A stretch of 64,000 nt of DNA from Halosimplex carlsbadense 2-9-1 (GCF_000337455.1 NZ_AOIU01000013.1:288213-352212); one strand, 5' to 3'; positions 1 through 8,830 are shown, counted from the stretch's first letter. Notes: generated by a model from the sequence alone, not told the origin. A program made the numbers and translations.

Positions 1-480
1 CTCGTCGGCCAGGCGCTCGGCCAGGACGACGAGGACGACGCCGGCGTGTGGGCCCACGACATCATCCGCTTCTCGCTGGCGTGTTACGCCGTCATCGCCG
101 TCGGCGTGTTCGTCCTCGCCCGCCCCATCGGCCGCGTGTTCGTCGACGACCCCTCGATCCTCCCGACCGTCGTCACCTTCATCCGCGTCGCCTGCTTCGG
201 AGTGCTGTTCAGCGGCGTCTACGGCGGCTCGACCGGCCCGCTGCGCGCCAGCGGCGACACGCGCTGGCCGTTCTACGCCCAGTTGACCGGGCTCTACCTG
301 TTCACGCTCCCGATCGCCTACGTCGGCGTCGCCGTCCCCGAGATCGGACAGACAGCGCTGTACGCCGCCATCCTCGCCGAGATGGCCGTCCCCGCCATCA
401 TCGCCTACTACCGCTATCGCTCCGGGACGTGGAAGGTGGTCAGCCGCGACTACCGCCCCGACGCCGCCGCGAGTGACTGA
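1..480 (+). CDS. MATE family efflux transporter, C-terminal part
   Basis: The reading frame is open from the window edge and ends in TGA, so only the last ~159 residues are present. The visible part starts with a LVGQALGQ segment, a typical MATE sequence, and has about four hydrophobic helices (for example SLACYAVIAVGVFVLA and LYLFTLPIAYVGVAV). Members of this family are 12-helix cation-coupled exporters of drugs and organic cations in the cytoplasmic membrane. The substrate cannot be read from this fragment. The ATG at position 46 lies inside the conserved region and is not the true start. Confidence 0.85.
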   Translation, partial: LVGQALGQDDEDDAGVWAHDIIRFSLACYAVIAVGVFVLARPIGRVFVDDPSILPTVVTFIRVACFGVLFSGVYGGSTGPLRASGDTRWPFYAQLTGLYLFTLPIAYVGVAVPEIGQTALYAAILAEMAVPAIIAYYRYRSGTWKVVSRDYRPDAAASD

Positions 481-576
481 CCGCTGTCGGCGGCTTCGCC
501 CACGACCCTACGGTCGGTCCCGGAACGCTGGACCGCGAGGGGCAGGCTTTTGCGTAGTTACTCCCGAGGGCCACCC

Positions 577-1551
577 ATGGAGTACACGACACTCGGATCG
601 ACCGGGATGGAGGTCTCGCAGATCTGTCTCGGCTGCATGAGCTTCGGCAGCGAGGAGCCGTGGATGCTGGACGAGGAGGAGGGCCGGGAGGTCATCGAAC
701 GCGCCATCGACCTGGGCGTCAACTTCTTCGACACCGCCAACGCCTACTCCGACGGCGAGAGCGAGGAGATCCTCGGCGACGTGCTCGCCGACTACGACCG
801 CGACGAGCAGGTCGTCGCCACCAAGGTCCGGTTCCCCGTCGGCGAGGACACGCCCAACGCCTCGGGCCTCTCGCGGAAGACCATCGAGCAGGAACTCGAT
901 GACTCCCTGGAGCGGCTCGGCCTCGACACCATCGACCTCTACCAGACCCACCGCGTCGACCCGAACACGCCCCCCGAGACCACGCTCGAAGCGCTCGACG
1001 ACGCGCGCCGACGCGGGAAGATCCGCCACGCCGGTACCTCCTCGATGTGGACCCACGACCTCGTGGAGCAACTGCGGACGAGCGAGCGCGAGGACCTCAT
1101 CGGCTACGAGACGATGCAGAACCACTACCACGTCGCCTACCGGGAGGAGGAGCGCGACATGCTACCGCTCTGTGACAAAGACGACATCGGCGTCATCCCG
1201 TGGGGCCCGCTCGGCCAGGGCTTCCTCGCCCGCCCGTTCGACGAACTCGAACGCACCAACCGCGGCGCCCCCGAGAACTTCCACAACCCCACGCCCGAGT
1301 ACGAGCGCGGCGGCGGCAAGGAGATCAACGAGCGCGTGCAAGAGTTGGCCGCCGACCACGGCGTGACGATGGCCCAGATCGCCCTGGCCTGGCAGTACCA
1401 GAACGAGTACGTCGACGCCCCCATCGTCGGCACCACGAGCGTCGAACATCTGGAGGAAGCCGTCGAGGCGCTGGAGATCGACCTCTCGGCCTCGGACGTG
1501 GCGTATCTGGAGGAACCGTACGAACCGCAGCCGATCATCGGTCACGAGTAG
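577..1551 (+). CDS. Aldo/keto reductase
   Basis: This 324-aa protein is an NAD(P)H-dependent oxidoreductase with the (beta/alpha)8 fold. It opens with MEYTTLGSTG and ICLGCMSFG. The catalytic set of the family is visible: Asp in FFDTANAYSD, Lys in ATKVRFP and His in YQTHRVD. The C-terminal cofactor segment reads IVGTTSVEHLEEAV. The ATG at 577 matches the family N-terminus; an in-frame TTG at 550 would add a non-conserved tail. A TATA-like GGCTTTTG lies about 30 nt upstream, suggesting a nearly leaderless transcript. The physiological substrate is unknown. A close paralogue lies at 35057-36040. Confidence 0.92.
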   Translation: MEYTTLGSTGMEVSQICLGCMSFGSEEPWMLDEEEGREVIERAIDLGVNFFDTANAYSDGESEEILGDVLADYDRDEQVVATKVRFPVGEDTPNASGLSRKTIEQELDDSLERLGLDTIDLYQTHRVDPNTPPETTLEALDDARRRGKIRHAGTSSMWTHDLVEQLRTSEREDLIGYETMQNHYHVAYREEERDMLPLCDKDDIGVIPWGPLGQGFLARPFDELERTNRGAPENFHNPTPEYERGGGKEINERVQELAADHGVTMAQIALAWQYQNEYVDAPIVGTTSVEHLEEAVEALEIDLSASDVAYLEEPYEPQPIIGHE

Positions 1552-1581
1552 CGACGGCCCGACGGAGACCGCGCTTGCCGT

Positions 1582-2499
1582 TCAGAATGCCGACCGGTAG
1601 TCCGCGACCGCCGGACCCACTTTCTTCGCGACGCGCTTGCCCGCGACGTTCGAGACGATCGACCAGGCGATGTACCAGACCGTCCAGACCTGCAGCGGGC
1701 CGACCAGCTTGGCCGTCCAGACGACGCGGCCGGCGATCGGCAACACCTGCGCGGCGGGCGTGATCGCCGCCACGGGGTTGACGGTCAGCCAGGTGATCCA
1801 GAGGAAGACGGGGATCGTCACCAGCATCGCGTAGACCATCGGGCGGACCATCCGCTTCATCGCTCCCAGCTGCTCCATCATCAGCTCCTGCTGGCGCGAC
1901 TGCAGCCGTTCGACGGCCTCGTCGTCGCCGCGCTCGCGGGCCGCGTCGAGGCGCTCTTTGACCGTCTCCAGGCGTTCCTGTGCCGCTTCCTGCGGATTCC
2001 CGTCCATCAGCCGACGGCGCAGCGTCGTCGAGACGACCGTCGTCGCGAGCGCGAGCAGCGCGACCGTCGCGCCGAACGGCAGCGCGGCCTCGACCGGGCC
2101 GAGGAAGATGTCGGCGGTACTCCCGATCGTGTCGCGGGCCACCGGTATCTGGTAGCTGGCCATCAGCCCCAGCGCGGCGACGCCGGCGAGTTTGTCGGCG
2201 GCCGACCAGCGGCCGGCGTCGGCGTCGTCGTCGGTCTCGGCGTCGCCCGCGAACTCGGCGTCGTCGCGCTCACCCACGGCCGCGCGGACGGCGTCGGGGT
2301 CCTCGACGACGAACCCGGCGTCGGTGGCGACCAGCAGTTCGGATTCGAGCAGGCGCCCCCACTGTTCGGCGGGGACGGCGCCGCTCACGTCCGGCCAGGA
2401 GACGGTGCCGTCGCCCGATTCGGCGCGGTCGAGGACGACGGCGGCGGCGTCGGCGAGCGCGTCGTCGCCGTCGAGTCGCTCGCGGAGGGTCTCGTCCAT
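1582..2499 (-). CDS. DUF106 (EMC3/TMCO1-like) membrane protein
   Basis: This 305-aa membrane protein has an acidic N-terminal region of about 90 residues, then hydrophobic segments (AGVAALGLMASYQI; FGATVALLALATTVV), a charged coiled-coil hairpin (residues ~165-205, rich in Glu/Arg/Gln) and two or three C-terminal helices beginning MVYAMLVTIPVFLWITW. This layout is that of archaeal DUF106, the family related to YidC/Oxa1, EMC3 and TMCO1, thought to help insert proteins into the membrane. The N-terminal extension could be a separate small domain of unknown role. The gene converges on the reductase upstream and is followed by no obvious partner. Confidence 0.82.
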   Translation of the reverse strand: MDETLRERLDGDDALADAAAVVLDRAESGDGTVSWPDVSGAVPAEQWGRLLESELLVATDAGFVVEDPDAVRAAVGERDDAEFAGDAETDDDADAGRWSAADKLAGVAALGLMASYQIPVARDTIGSTADIFLGPVEAALPFGATVALLALATTVVSTTLRRRLMDGNPQEAAQERLETVKERLDAARERGDDEAVERLQSRQQELMMEQLGAMKRMVRPMVYAMLVTIPVFLWITWLTVNPVAAITPAAQVLPIAGRVVWTAKLVGPLQVWTVWYIAWSIVSNVAGKRVAKKVGPAVADYRSAF

Positions 2500-2567
2500 A
2501 CGGATACCTGTCAGCGCGCCTTTGTCAATCTTGCTCTCGGGCTGTCAGGATGCGTCGGGACGGGCGC

Positions 2568-2798
2568 TCACGCCTCGTCGTCGCCGCTCAGTTCCCGTAT
2601 CACGACCAGCGCGAGCGCGCCGACGACGAACGCGAGCGTCCCCATCGCCAGGGCGGAGACGGCCGTCAGCAGGAGCGACGACCCCTCGGACAGCGTGATC
2701 GCGCCGGGGCCGAGCAGCACGGCGACGACGGCCGCGACGGCGAGCAGTCCGGCGGTCTCCTCGCGGGTCAGCGGCTCGCGGAAGGCCGACAGTTCCAT
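2568..2798 (-). CDS. Small two-helix membrane protein
   Basis: This 76-aa protein has two predicted transmembrane helices (AGLLAVAAVVAVLLGP and LLTAVSALAMGTLAFVVGALALVVI) separated by a short loop and ending in an acidic tail. No motif identifies a function. It lies between the sulfurtransferase at 2910 and the DUF106 gene, all on the minus strand, with gaps of 68-111 nt. A membrane location is the only supported statement. Confidence 0.6.
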   Translation of the reverse strand: MELSAFREPLTREETAGLLAVAAVVAVLLGPGAITLSEGSSLLLTAVSALAMGTLAFVVGALALVVIRELSGDDEA

Positions 2799-2909
2799 GG
2801 CTCGGCGTTCGCCGGGCGGGCTGAAAACGATTGGGACCGGGACGGGCCGCGGCGAACGGACCCGCGGCTATCCGTTCCGGCGTCGAAAAAATCGGAGTCG
2901 CGAAAGACC

Positions 2910-3770
2910 TTACTCGCCCTTCTCGATGGGGGCGCCCACGAGGTTGCCCCACTCCGTCCAGGAGCCGTCGTAGTTGATGGCGTCGTCGTAGCCGACGAGT
3001 TCGTGCAGGGCGAACCAGGCGACCGACGAGCGCTCGCCGATACGGCAGTAGGCGACGACGGTGCCGTCGCCCTCGATGCCTTCCTCGGCGTACAGGTCTT
3101 CGATCTCCTCGGCGGTCTTGAAGGTGCCGTCGTCGTTGGTGACGGCGGCCCAGGAGACGTTGCTGGCGCCGGGGATGTGGCCGCCGCGCTGGGCGGTCTC
3201 CTGCAGGCCCGGGGGCGCGAGGACCTCGCCGGAGAACTCCTCGGGCGAGCGGACGTCGACGAGCGGCAGGCCCTTGTCGACGGCGTTCTCGACGTCGTCG
3301 CGGTAGGCGCGGATGGACTCGCGCGGGCCGGAGGCCTCGTACTCGACTTCGGAGAAGTCCGGCTCCTCGTCGGTGAGCGGGTAGTCGTTCTCGACCCAGT
3401 AGTCGCGGCCGCCGTCGAGCAGCTTCACGTCGTCGTGGCCGTAGTACTTGAACTGCCAGTAGGTGTAGGCCGCGAACCAGTTGGCGTTGTCACCGTAGAG
3501 GACGACCGTCGTGTCCTCGCTGATGCCGTGGGAACCCAGCAGCGCCTCGAAGTCCTCCTTCTCGAGGATGTCGCGCTCGACCTGGTCCTGGAGGTCTGTC
3601 TCCCAGTTCCAGCCGACCGCGCCCGGCGCGTGGCTCTCGTCGTACAGCTCCGTGTCCACGTCGACCTCGACCAGCCGATAGTCGTCGTCGTCGCTCTCGA
3701 AGTGCTCGAGGTGGTCTTCGACCCAGTCCGCCGAGACGAGTACGTCTTTCGCGTAGTCGCTCATGTTCAT
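2910..3770 (-). CDS. Two-domain sulfurtransferase (rhodanese family)
   Basis: This 286-aa protein has two rhodanese domains, the arrangement of thiosulfate and 3-mercaptopyruvate sulfurtransferases. The first, inactive domain contains VDVDTELYDESHAPGA and LLDGGRDYW. The second has VDVRSPEEFSG, GHIPGA and the active-site loop YCRIGERSS with the persulfide-forming Cys at about residue 242. It probably acts in the cytoplasm; no signal peptide is seen. The start could be either Met of MNMSDYA. A TATA element 20-28 nt upstream supports a leaderless transcript from here. It is divergent from a second two-domain rhodanese at 4066. Confidence 0.9.
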   Translation of the reverse strand: MNMSDYAKDVLVSADWVEDHLEHFESDDDDYRLVEVDVDTELYDESHAPGAVGWNWETDLQDQVERDILEKEDFEALLGSHGISEDTTVVLYGDNANWFAAYTYWQFKYYGHDDVKLLDGGRDYWVENDYPLTDEEPDFSEVEYEASGPRESIRAYRDDVENAVDKGLPLVDVRSPEEFSGEVLAPPGLQETAQRGGHIPGASNVSWAAVTNDDGTFKTAEEIEDLYAEEGIEGDGTVVAYCRIGERSSVAWFALHELVGYDDAINYDGSWTEWGNLVGAPIEKGE

Positions 3771-3789
3771 CGAACCTTTGGTCTACCGA

Positions 3790-3798
3790 CTATATACC
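3790..3798 (-). promoter_or_regulatory. TATA element of the sulfurtransferase gene
   Basis: On the minus strand the sequence reads GGTATATAG, centred about 24 nt before the start codon at 3770. That spacing matches haloarchaeal leaderless promoters. It sits in the ~295-nt divergent spacer (3771-4065), which otherwise holds no gene. A second TATA-like CGGTTTATACC at 3961-3971 may serve the plus-strand rhodanese at 4066. Confidence 0.6.
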
Positions 3799-4065
3799 TC
3801 TAGGACCTTCGGCATGTCCCGCCCCTTGACGACCATAGCGGAGATTGTTGCCGGCTCGTTCCGTGTCTATGGTTCTCACGGCCTCTCTCTTCGGCTCTCG
3901 TCGCCCGGGATCGGACCGGGGGACGGGTCGGGCCGGCGGTCGCGGCGGCCCGCGACCGGACGGTTTATACCCAGTACGATGCCCGCACGCGCCGGACAAA
4001 ATTGCCTCTACCTCCGACCGGGTCGGAAGGACATCTTGAAGCGTCCGCTCGCCCGAACCCGGGAC

Positions 4066-4914
4066 ATGAGCGACATCGTCGTCCCGGCCGAGTGGGTGGC
4101 CGACCGACTCGACGAGGTCCGGATCGTCGACACCCGCGACGCCTGGGAGTTCGACGGCATCGGCCACATTCCGGGTGCGGTCAACGTCCCGTTCGACTCG
4201 TTTCGCGCCGACGAACACGCCGCCGAAGACGACACCGAGAGCGAACCAGGCGGACCGGAGGGCGACGCCGGCGGGGCGACGACCGGCCAGGGGATGCTCC
4301 CCGGCGCCGAGGTTTTCACCGAGATCATGTCCGAGGCGGGGATCACCGCCGACGACCGGATCGTCGCCTACGACGACACCCACGGCGTCTTCGCCGCGCG
4401 CTTCCTCGTGACCGCGGGGCTGTACGGTCACGACCCCGAGCGGCTCCACCTGCTCGACGGCGACTTCTCCGCGTGGCGACTCGACCACGAGACCGCGAGC
4501 GAGGTCGCCGACTTCGACCGGTCGGAGTACGTCGTCGACCCGCCAGCGGAGACGCCGCTGGTCGGGATCGACGCGGTCGCGGCGGCCACCGACGACCCCG
4601 ATACCGTCGTCGTCGACACTCGCGAGGGCTGGGAGTTCGAGGAGGGCCACATCCCCGGCGCGGTCCGCCTGGACTGGCGCGAACTCGTCGACGACGAGAC
4701 GCGCGGGCTGAGGCCCCGCGAGGAGATCGAGTCGATCCTCGACGAGCGGGGGATCGCTCCCGACAAGCGGGTCCTGCTGTACTGCAACACCGCCCGCCGG
4801 ATCAGCCACACCTACACCGTCCTCCGTCACCTGGGCTACCCCGATCTCGCCTTCTACGAGGGGAGTCTCACCGAGTGGAAGGCCGACGGACGAAACCTGG
4901 AGACGGGGGCGTAG
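4066..4914 (+). CDS. Two-domain sulfurtransferase (rhodanese family), paralogue
   Basis: This 282-aa protein has an N-terminal rhodanese domain (VDTRDAWEFDGIGHIPGA) in which the catalytic position has no Cys (AYDDTHGVFAA), followed by an active domain with VDTREGWEFEEGHIPGA and the loop LYCNTARRISHTY, Cys about residue 240. The domain order matches the thiosulfate sulfurtransferase family. An acidic linker (residues ~48-72) is rich in Glu, Asp and Gly. The ATG at 4066 begins the conserved part; the frame is open further upstream but only with non-conserved sequence. It is divergent from the other rhodanese; their active loops differ (CRIGERSS versus CNTARRIS), so donors or acceptors may differ. 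Confidence 0.88.
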   Translation: MSDIVVPAEWVADRLDEVRIVDTRDAWEFDGIGHIPGAVNVPFDSFRADEHAAEDDTESEPGGPEGDAGGATTGQGMLPGAEVFTEIMSEAGITADDRIVAYDDTHGVFAARFLVTAGLYGHDPERLHLLDGDFSAWRLDHETASEVADFDRSEYVVDPPAETPLVGIDAVAAATDDPDTVVVDTREGWEFEEGHIPGAVRLDWRELVDDETRGLRPREEIESILDERGIAPDKRVLLYCNTARRISHTYTVLRHLGYPDLAFYEGSLTEWKADGRNLETGA

Positions 4915-4926
4915 CCGGGGGGCGAC

Positions 4927-6072
4927 TCAGTCGTCGGTGGCGGGGTCGCCCGGCGACTCCTCGGAGCGGTCGTCGCCGGACGGGTCCGCCGCGCCGTCGG
5001 CGGCCAGGTCGTCGCTGAGGCGTCCGTTCCGACCACCGGGTCGGTCGCCGTCGGCGAGGGCGGCGGCCTCGTCGAAGGTCTGCTGGACGGTCGTGCGCTC
5101 GTCGGTGACCAGTTCGACCACTTCGACGAGCAGCGCGACGACCAGCGGGCCCGCGATGACGCCGACGACGCCCAGACTCAGCGTGCCGCCGGTGAACCCG
5201 ACGAAGTAGAGGCTCGCGGGCATCCCGGTCGTCAGCGAGGCCAGCCGCGGGCGGATCAGCGCGTCGGGCAGGAAGCCGATGAGGACCAGCCCCGTGCTCG
5301 CGACGAGCAGGGCGGCCGTGACCTCGCCCGCCAGCGCCTGGCCGACCGCCACGGCGGCGATGAGTATGCTCGGTCCGAGGACGGGGATGAACTGCAACAG
5401 TCCGGAAAACACCGACAGCGTGAACGCGCTGTCGTAGCCCAGCAGCGAGAAGACGACGTACGCCACCGTGAACGTCCCCAGCGCCGTCGCGGCCTGCAGG
5501 ACGTACAGCGCGTACAGCGTGTCGCGCACGCAGCGGTGCAGCGCGAGCACCACGTCGTGGTACTCCCCGGGAACCAGCCGGAGCGCCGCTTGATGGACGC
5601 TCCCGGGCCGCAGCAGGAGTCCGTACACGAGGAAGACGAACAGGAACGCCTTCAGTGCGAGGACGGGCGCCGCCCCCGCGATATCGAAGCCCAGGTCGAC
5701 GACCGCGGCCCGCGCCCGCACGATCAGCGCGCTCACGTCGATCACGAACGACATCCCGAACACCGTGATCGGCTGCTCGGCCGGGATCGACCGCAGGAAC
5801 GAAAGCAGGAGCGCCTGGCGGCCGTACAGCGCGTAGACGATCGGCCCGACGATGAGCGCGACGAACAGGAACCCCACCGTCGTCGCCGCCGCCGCGGCGA
5901 TCCGCCGGTGGACGCCCCGCGCGACTAACCCCCGACGGACGGGATAGAGCACGTACGCCACCGTGATGGCGAAAAACACCGTCCCGACGACCCGCGAGAG
6001 GATCACCAGGGTCAGGATCGCCGTCCCGACGAACAGCCCACCGAGTACCTGCTGTCGCCGGGTCAGCGCCAT
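4927..6072 (-). CDS. AI-2E family transporter
   Basis: This 381-aa protein has about eight transmembrane helices, starting with LGGLFVGTAILTLVIL and VVGTVFFAITVAYVLYPVRRGL, a soluble central section and a C-terminal block with FSGLLQFIPVLGPSILIAAVAVG and GFTGGTLSLGVVGVIAGPLVVALLVEVV. This is the AI-2 exporter/UPF0118 (TqsA/PerM) pattern, whose members export signalling molecules or act as Na+/H+ antiporters. The substrate cannot be inferred. The last ~60 residues are acidic and disordered. The gene converges on the rhodanese with only 12 nt between stops. Confidence 0.88.
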   Translation of the reverse strand: MALTRRQQVLGGLFVGTAILTLVILSRVVGTVFFAITVAYVLYPVRRGLVARGVHRRIAAAAATTVGFLFVALIVGPIVYALYGRQALLLSFLRSIPAEQPITVFGMSFVIDVSALIVRARAAVVDLGFDIAGAAPVLALKAFLFVFLVYGLLLRPGSVHQAALRLVPGEYHDVVLALHRCVRDTLYALYVLQAATALGTFTVAYVVFSLLGYDSAFTLSVFSGLLQFIPVLGPSILIAAVAVGQALAGEVTAALLVASTGLVLIGFLPDALIRPRLASLTTGMPASLYFVGFTGGTLSLGVVGVIAGPLVVALLVEVVELVTDERTTVQQTFDEAAALADGDRPGGRNGRLSDDLAADGAADPSGDDRSEESPGDPATDD

Positions 6073-6181
6073 ACTCCCCCCTGAACGCGAAGCCTACAAA
6101 ACGTTTGGCACGAGCGGCGGTGACGGCGGCGCTCGCGGCCGACCTCGTCGAGCGATCCCGGCGGGCGGCGGTTCCCTGCCC

Positions 6182-6862
6182 TCACGGGACGACGCCGACG
6201 GTCAGCAGTGTGCCGTGCTCGCGGTAGCGCTCGACCATCGCCTCGCGGGTCTCGAAGTCCTCTGTCGGGAACTCCCCCGCCGGCGGGATCGTCGTCTCGG
6301 TGTCGGGGATCCGGTCCTGGCCGGCGACGTGCAGGCCCGCGTCGCGGAAGTGCTCGCGGTACTCGGCTTCCGTCCAGCGGATCATCGGCACCTCGACCAG
6401 CTCGTCCCACTCGTGGGTGTGGACGCTCTCTTCCCAGTAGTTGACCGCGCAGTAGAACGTCCCGCCCGGCCGGATCACTCGGCGCAGTTCGTCCAGCACG
6501 GCGTCGGGGTCGCGGGCGTAGAAGAACGCCTCCATCGACCAGCAGTGGTCGATGCTGTCGCGCTCGAGCGGCAGGTGCTCGAAGTCGCCGTTCAGGAAGC
6601 CCGACCGGCGGTCGGCGGTGTACTCGCGGGCGTTGCGGGCCATCCGCGGCGCGGCGTCGATGCCGTAGGACCGGGACGCGTCCTTCGTCTCCCGGAGCGC
6701 GCGCCCGGCGTAGCCGCTCCCCGACCCCAGGTCGAGGACGGTGTCGCCCGCTTCGACCGGCATCCGCGCCAGGGCGTGTTTGGCGGTGTGCCAGTGGCGC
6801 TGTTCCATGCCCTCGTCGCGGCCGTCGCGGGCCCACTCGTCGAACTCCTCGCTGACGCTCAT
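6182..6862 (-). CDS. SAM-dependent methyltransferase (class I)
   Basis: This 226-aa cytoplasmic protein has the Rossmann-type methyltransferase fold. Motif I is VLDLGSGSGYAGRAL, the acidic motif II residue lies in YGIDAAPRM, and motifs IV-V are DSIDHCWSMEAFFYARDPDAVLDELRRVIRPGGTFYC, the typical UbiE/type-11 pattern. The C-terminal half (EYREHFRDAGLHV) is the usual cap. The substrate is unknown. The start is placed at MSVSEEF; an upstream in-frame ATG at 7057 would add 65 Arg-rich residues without conservation and would run into the divergent gene. Confidence 0.85.
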   Translation of the reverse strand: MSVSEEFDEWARDGRDEGMEQRHWHTAKHALARMPVEAGDTVLDLGSGSGYAGRALRETKDASRSYGIDAAPRMARNAREYTADRRSGFLNGDFEHLPLERDSIDHCWSMEAFFYARDPDAVLDELRRVIRPGGTFYCAVNYWEESVHTHEWDELVEVPMIRWTEAEYREHFRDAGLHVAGQDRIPDTETTIPPAGEFPTEDFETREAMVERYREHGTLLTVGVVP

Positions 6863-6998
6863 GAGTGGGCGGTGGGCGCCCGCGAGCAAAACGGTTCTGT
6901 GTCGCCGTCGAATCGGTGCCCATCGACGTGGGAAGCGCCGCTCGCGGGAGGTGGCCACGACGGTAAAGCCTATCAGAAGTCTGCGCGTACTGTCAGCA

Positions 6999-7421
6999 GT
7001 GCAACCTCTCACGTTCGCTCCGGTGGGGCTGCTCTTCGCCGTCGTTGGCGTCTTCACGAGCCTGCTCTTCCTCGGAAGTGCCGCAGTCCTGGCGTACTGG
7101 GTCTACCGAGACGCGTCAGCACGGGACGCGAACGGCCCGCTCTGGTGGACGTTCCTGGCTTTCTCCGGGGTCGGTCTGGTCTGGTATCTCGCCGTTCGGG
7201 GCGAACGGGACCCGCGACACGGTCCCCCCTCCCGTCGTGAGCGCCTCGCGGGGACGTGGACGATGGCGATGGCCCTCACGTTGGTCGCCGTCACCGTCGC
7301 GACACCGCCGGACCCGTTCACGAAACTGGTCTACCTCCCGCAGGTGTTCGCTGTGGCGTTCGTGGTCGTGTATGTGTGGCGGGTACGGTCCCGTCCGGCG
7401 GCGGTCGGGAGCGGAGACTGA
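6999..7421 (+). CDS. Small membrane protein, three to four helices
   Basis: This 140-aa protein starts at GTG. It has helices GLLFAVVGVFTSLLFLGSAAVLAYWVY, GPLWWTFLAFSGVGLVWYLAV, WTMAMALTLVAVTVA and LPQVFAVAFVVVYVWRV. The segment YWVYRDA(S)ARD..GPLWW is common in small haloarchaeal membrane proteins of unknown role. The GTG start is preferred because everything upstream in frame overlaps the divergent methyltransferase and is Ser/Arg-rich. A truncated copy of its C-terminal half follows directly. Confidence 0.72.
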   Translation: MQPLTFAPVGLLFAVVGVFTSLLFLGSAAVLAYWVYRDASARDANGPLWWTFLAFSGVGLVWYLAVRGERDPRHGPPSRRERLAGTWTMAMALTLVAVTVATPPDPFTKLVYLPQVFAVAFVVVYVWRVRSRPAAVGSGD

Positions 7422-7673
7422 GTACCCCGTCGCTGTCTCCGGAAGTATCGGCGTCTTACCGATATCAGAAGTTCCGATCGGTCCTGGCACGAACCCCTCG
7501 TCGCGACGTACACGGCGGCGGCCGCCGTCGGCGTCCTCGGCGCCGCCGTCCTCGCCCCGCCGGACCCGCTCACGCAGGTCGCCTACGTCCCGCCCTCGTT
7601 TGCGGTCGCGTTCGTCGGAACGCACCTGTGGCTCACGCGGCGTCGGTCCGCTGGGTCCCGGGTCGAGGCCTGA
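7422..7673 (+). pseudogene. Decayed tandem duplicate of the preceding membrane protein
   Basis: From about 7488 to the TGA at 7671 the same frame encodes EPLVATYTAAAAVGV..PPDPLTQVAYVPPSFAVAF, which aligns with ERLAGTWTMAMALTL..PPDPFTKLVYLPQVFAVAF in the preceding gene. No plausible start codon precedes it and the N-terminal helices are missing. It is therefore a remnant of a tandem duplication, not a separate gene, unless it is expressed by readthrough of the TGA at 7419-7421, after which the frame stays open. Confidence 0.65.
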
Positions 7674-7724
7674 CCCGGACCGCCGTCCGCCAGCGTTTTG
7701 CCCGGCCCCCGGAATAGAGCGTGC

Positions 7725-8153
7725 ATGGCACGAGCCCCCCGGTACAAACTCGCCGACACCGCCCAGCAGGTCGTCGGGGGGTTCCTGCTCGCCGGACCGT
7801 TCGTCGTCACCGAGGAGGTGTGGACGCTCGCGACCCGGATGACTTGGTTCCACGCCGGCGTGACTGTCGCCATCGTCTTCGCCATCGGCTACGGCGCCCT
7901 CTACGAGGCCGACGACGACCGCGACCCCGACCGCGAGGCCGAGGTCGCCGGCGTCCCCCTCCGGTTCGTCTCGCTCATGTTCGTCTCCTTCGGCTCCGTT
8001 GCCATCCTGGCGCTGACGCTGACCGCCCCGACGACGTTCCTCACCGACCCCGACCTCACGACGGTCGAGCGCGCCGGCATCACCGCCCGAGCCGTCAGCG
8101 TCGGTGCCATCTTCAGCGTCGTCGGCGCCGCGACCGCCGACTCCGTCTTCTGA
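7725..8153 (+). CDS. DUF2391-type integral membrane protein
   Basis: This 142-aa protein has four hydrophobic segments: VVGGFLLAGPFVVTEEVW, HAGVTVAIVFAIGYGALY, RFVSLMFVSFGSVAILALTLTA and ARAVSVGAIFSVVGAATADSVF. The opening KLADTAQQVVGGFLLAGPF resembles the DUF2391 family of archaeal membrane proteins of unknown function. The acidic loop EADDDRDPDREAE separates helices two and three. The ATG at 7725 gives the conserved N-terminus. It lies 51 nt after the pseudogene and 89 nt before the rhomboid gene on the same strand. Confidence 0.72.
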   Translation: MARAPRYKLADTAQQVVGGFLLAGPFVVTEEVWTLATRMTWFHAGVTVAIVFAIGYGALYEADDDRDPDREAEVAGVPLRFVSLMFVSFGSVAILALTLTAPTTFLTDPDLTTVERAGITARAVSVGAIFSVVGAATADSVF

Positions 8154-8242
8154 GCGGCGGTCCGGAGCGCGTACCGGGTCGCCGCTTTCGCTCCGCCCAC
8201 CCGTATCTACCGTCCCCAGGCGGCCGATCCTTCTTGTAGTCG

Positions 8243-8830
8243 GTGGCCCAACTCACGGTCGTGTCCCGGAGCCCGACCCTGACACTGGTCGTCGCCTTCG
8301 TCGTCGTCTTCGCCCTCCAGCGCGTCGTGGCGTTGCTGCAGATCCCGCTCACCTTCGCGCTCGCGCCGCCGGTCGGCGCCCGGCCGTGGACGCTCGTCAC
8401 CAGCGTCTACGCCCACCTCTCGGTCGGTCACCTCCTCGCCAACGTCGCCGTCCTCCTGCTGGTCGGACTGTACCTCGAACGCCAGACCTCCCGGCTGCGA
8501 TTCCACGCCTTCTTCCTCCTCACCGGCGCGCTCTCCGGACTCGCCGAGGTGTGGGCCAGCGGGCTGTTGGGCCCCGGCGTCGCGGTGCTGGGCGCCAGCG
8601 GCGGTATCGCCGGGCTGGTCGGGTACGTGCTGGCGGGCAACCGCATGAGCGACACGCTGCTGGACCGCACGCCGCTGTCCCCCCGAGCGCAACTCGGCGT
8701 GTTCGTCGTCGTCGCCGGCGCCGTCACCGTCGTCACCGCCGGCCCCGGCGTCGCGCTGATCGCCCACTTCGCCGGGCTGCTGATCGGGCTGGCCGCGGGG
8801 CGACTGCACCTGTTGCGGCCGTCGAGATAA
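8243..8830 (+). CDS. Rhomboid family intramembrane serine protease
   Basis: This 195-aa protein has six predicted helices. It carries the rhomboid signatures: HLSVGHLLAN (His58, His63, Asn67) in helix 2, the nucleophile in LGASGGIAGLVGY (Ser119) and the catalytic His in ALIAHFAGLLIGLAAG (His175). It should therefore be an active protease cutting transmembrane segments. The translation starts with GTG (MAQLTVV); no ATG is available before the first helix. The substrate is unknown and the neighbours give no clue. Confidence 0.92.
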   Translation: MAQLTVVSRSPTLTLVVAFVVVFALQRVVALLQIPLTFALAPPVGARPWTLVTSVYAHLSVGHLLANVAVLLLVGLYLERQTSRLRFHAFFLLTGALSGLAEVWASGLLGPGVAVLGASGGIAGLVGYVLAGNRMSDTLLDRTPLSPRAQLGVFVVVAGAVTVVTAGPGVALIAHFAGLLIGLAAGRLHLLRPSR

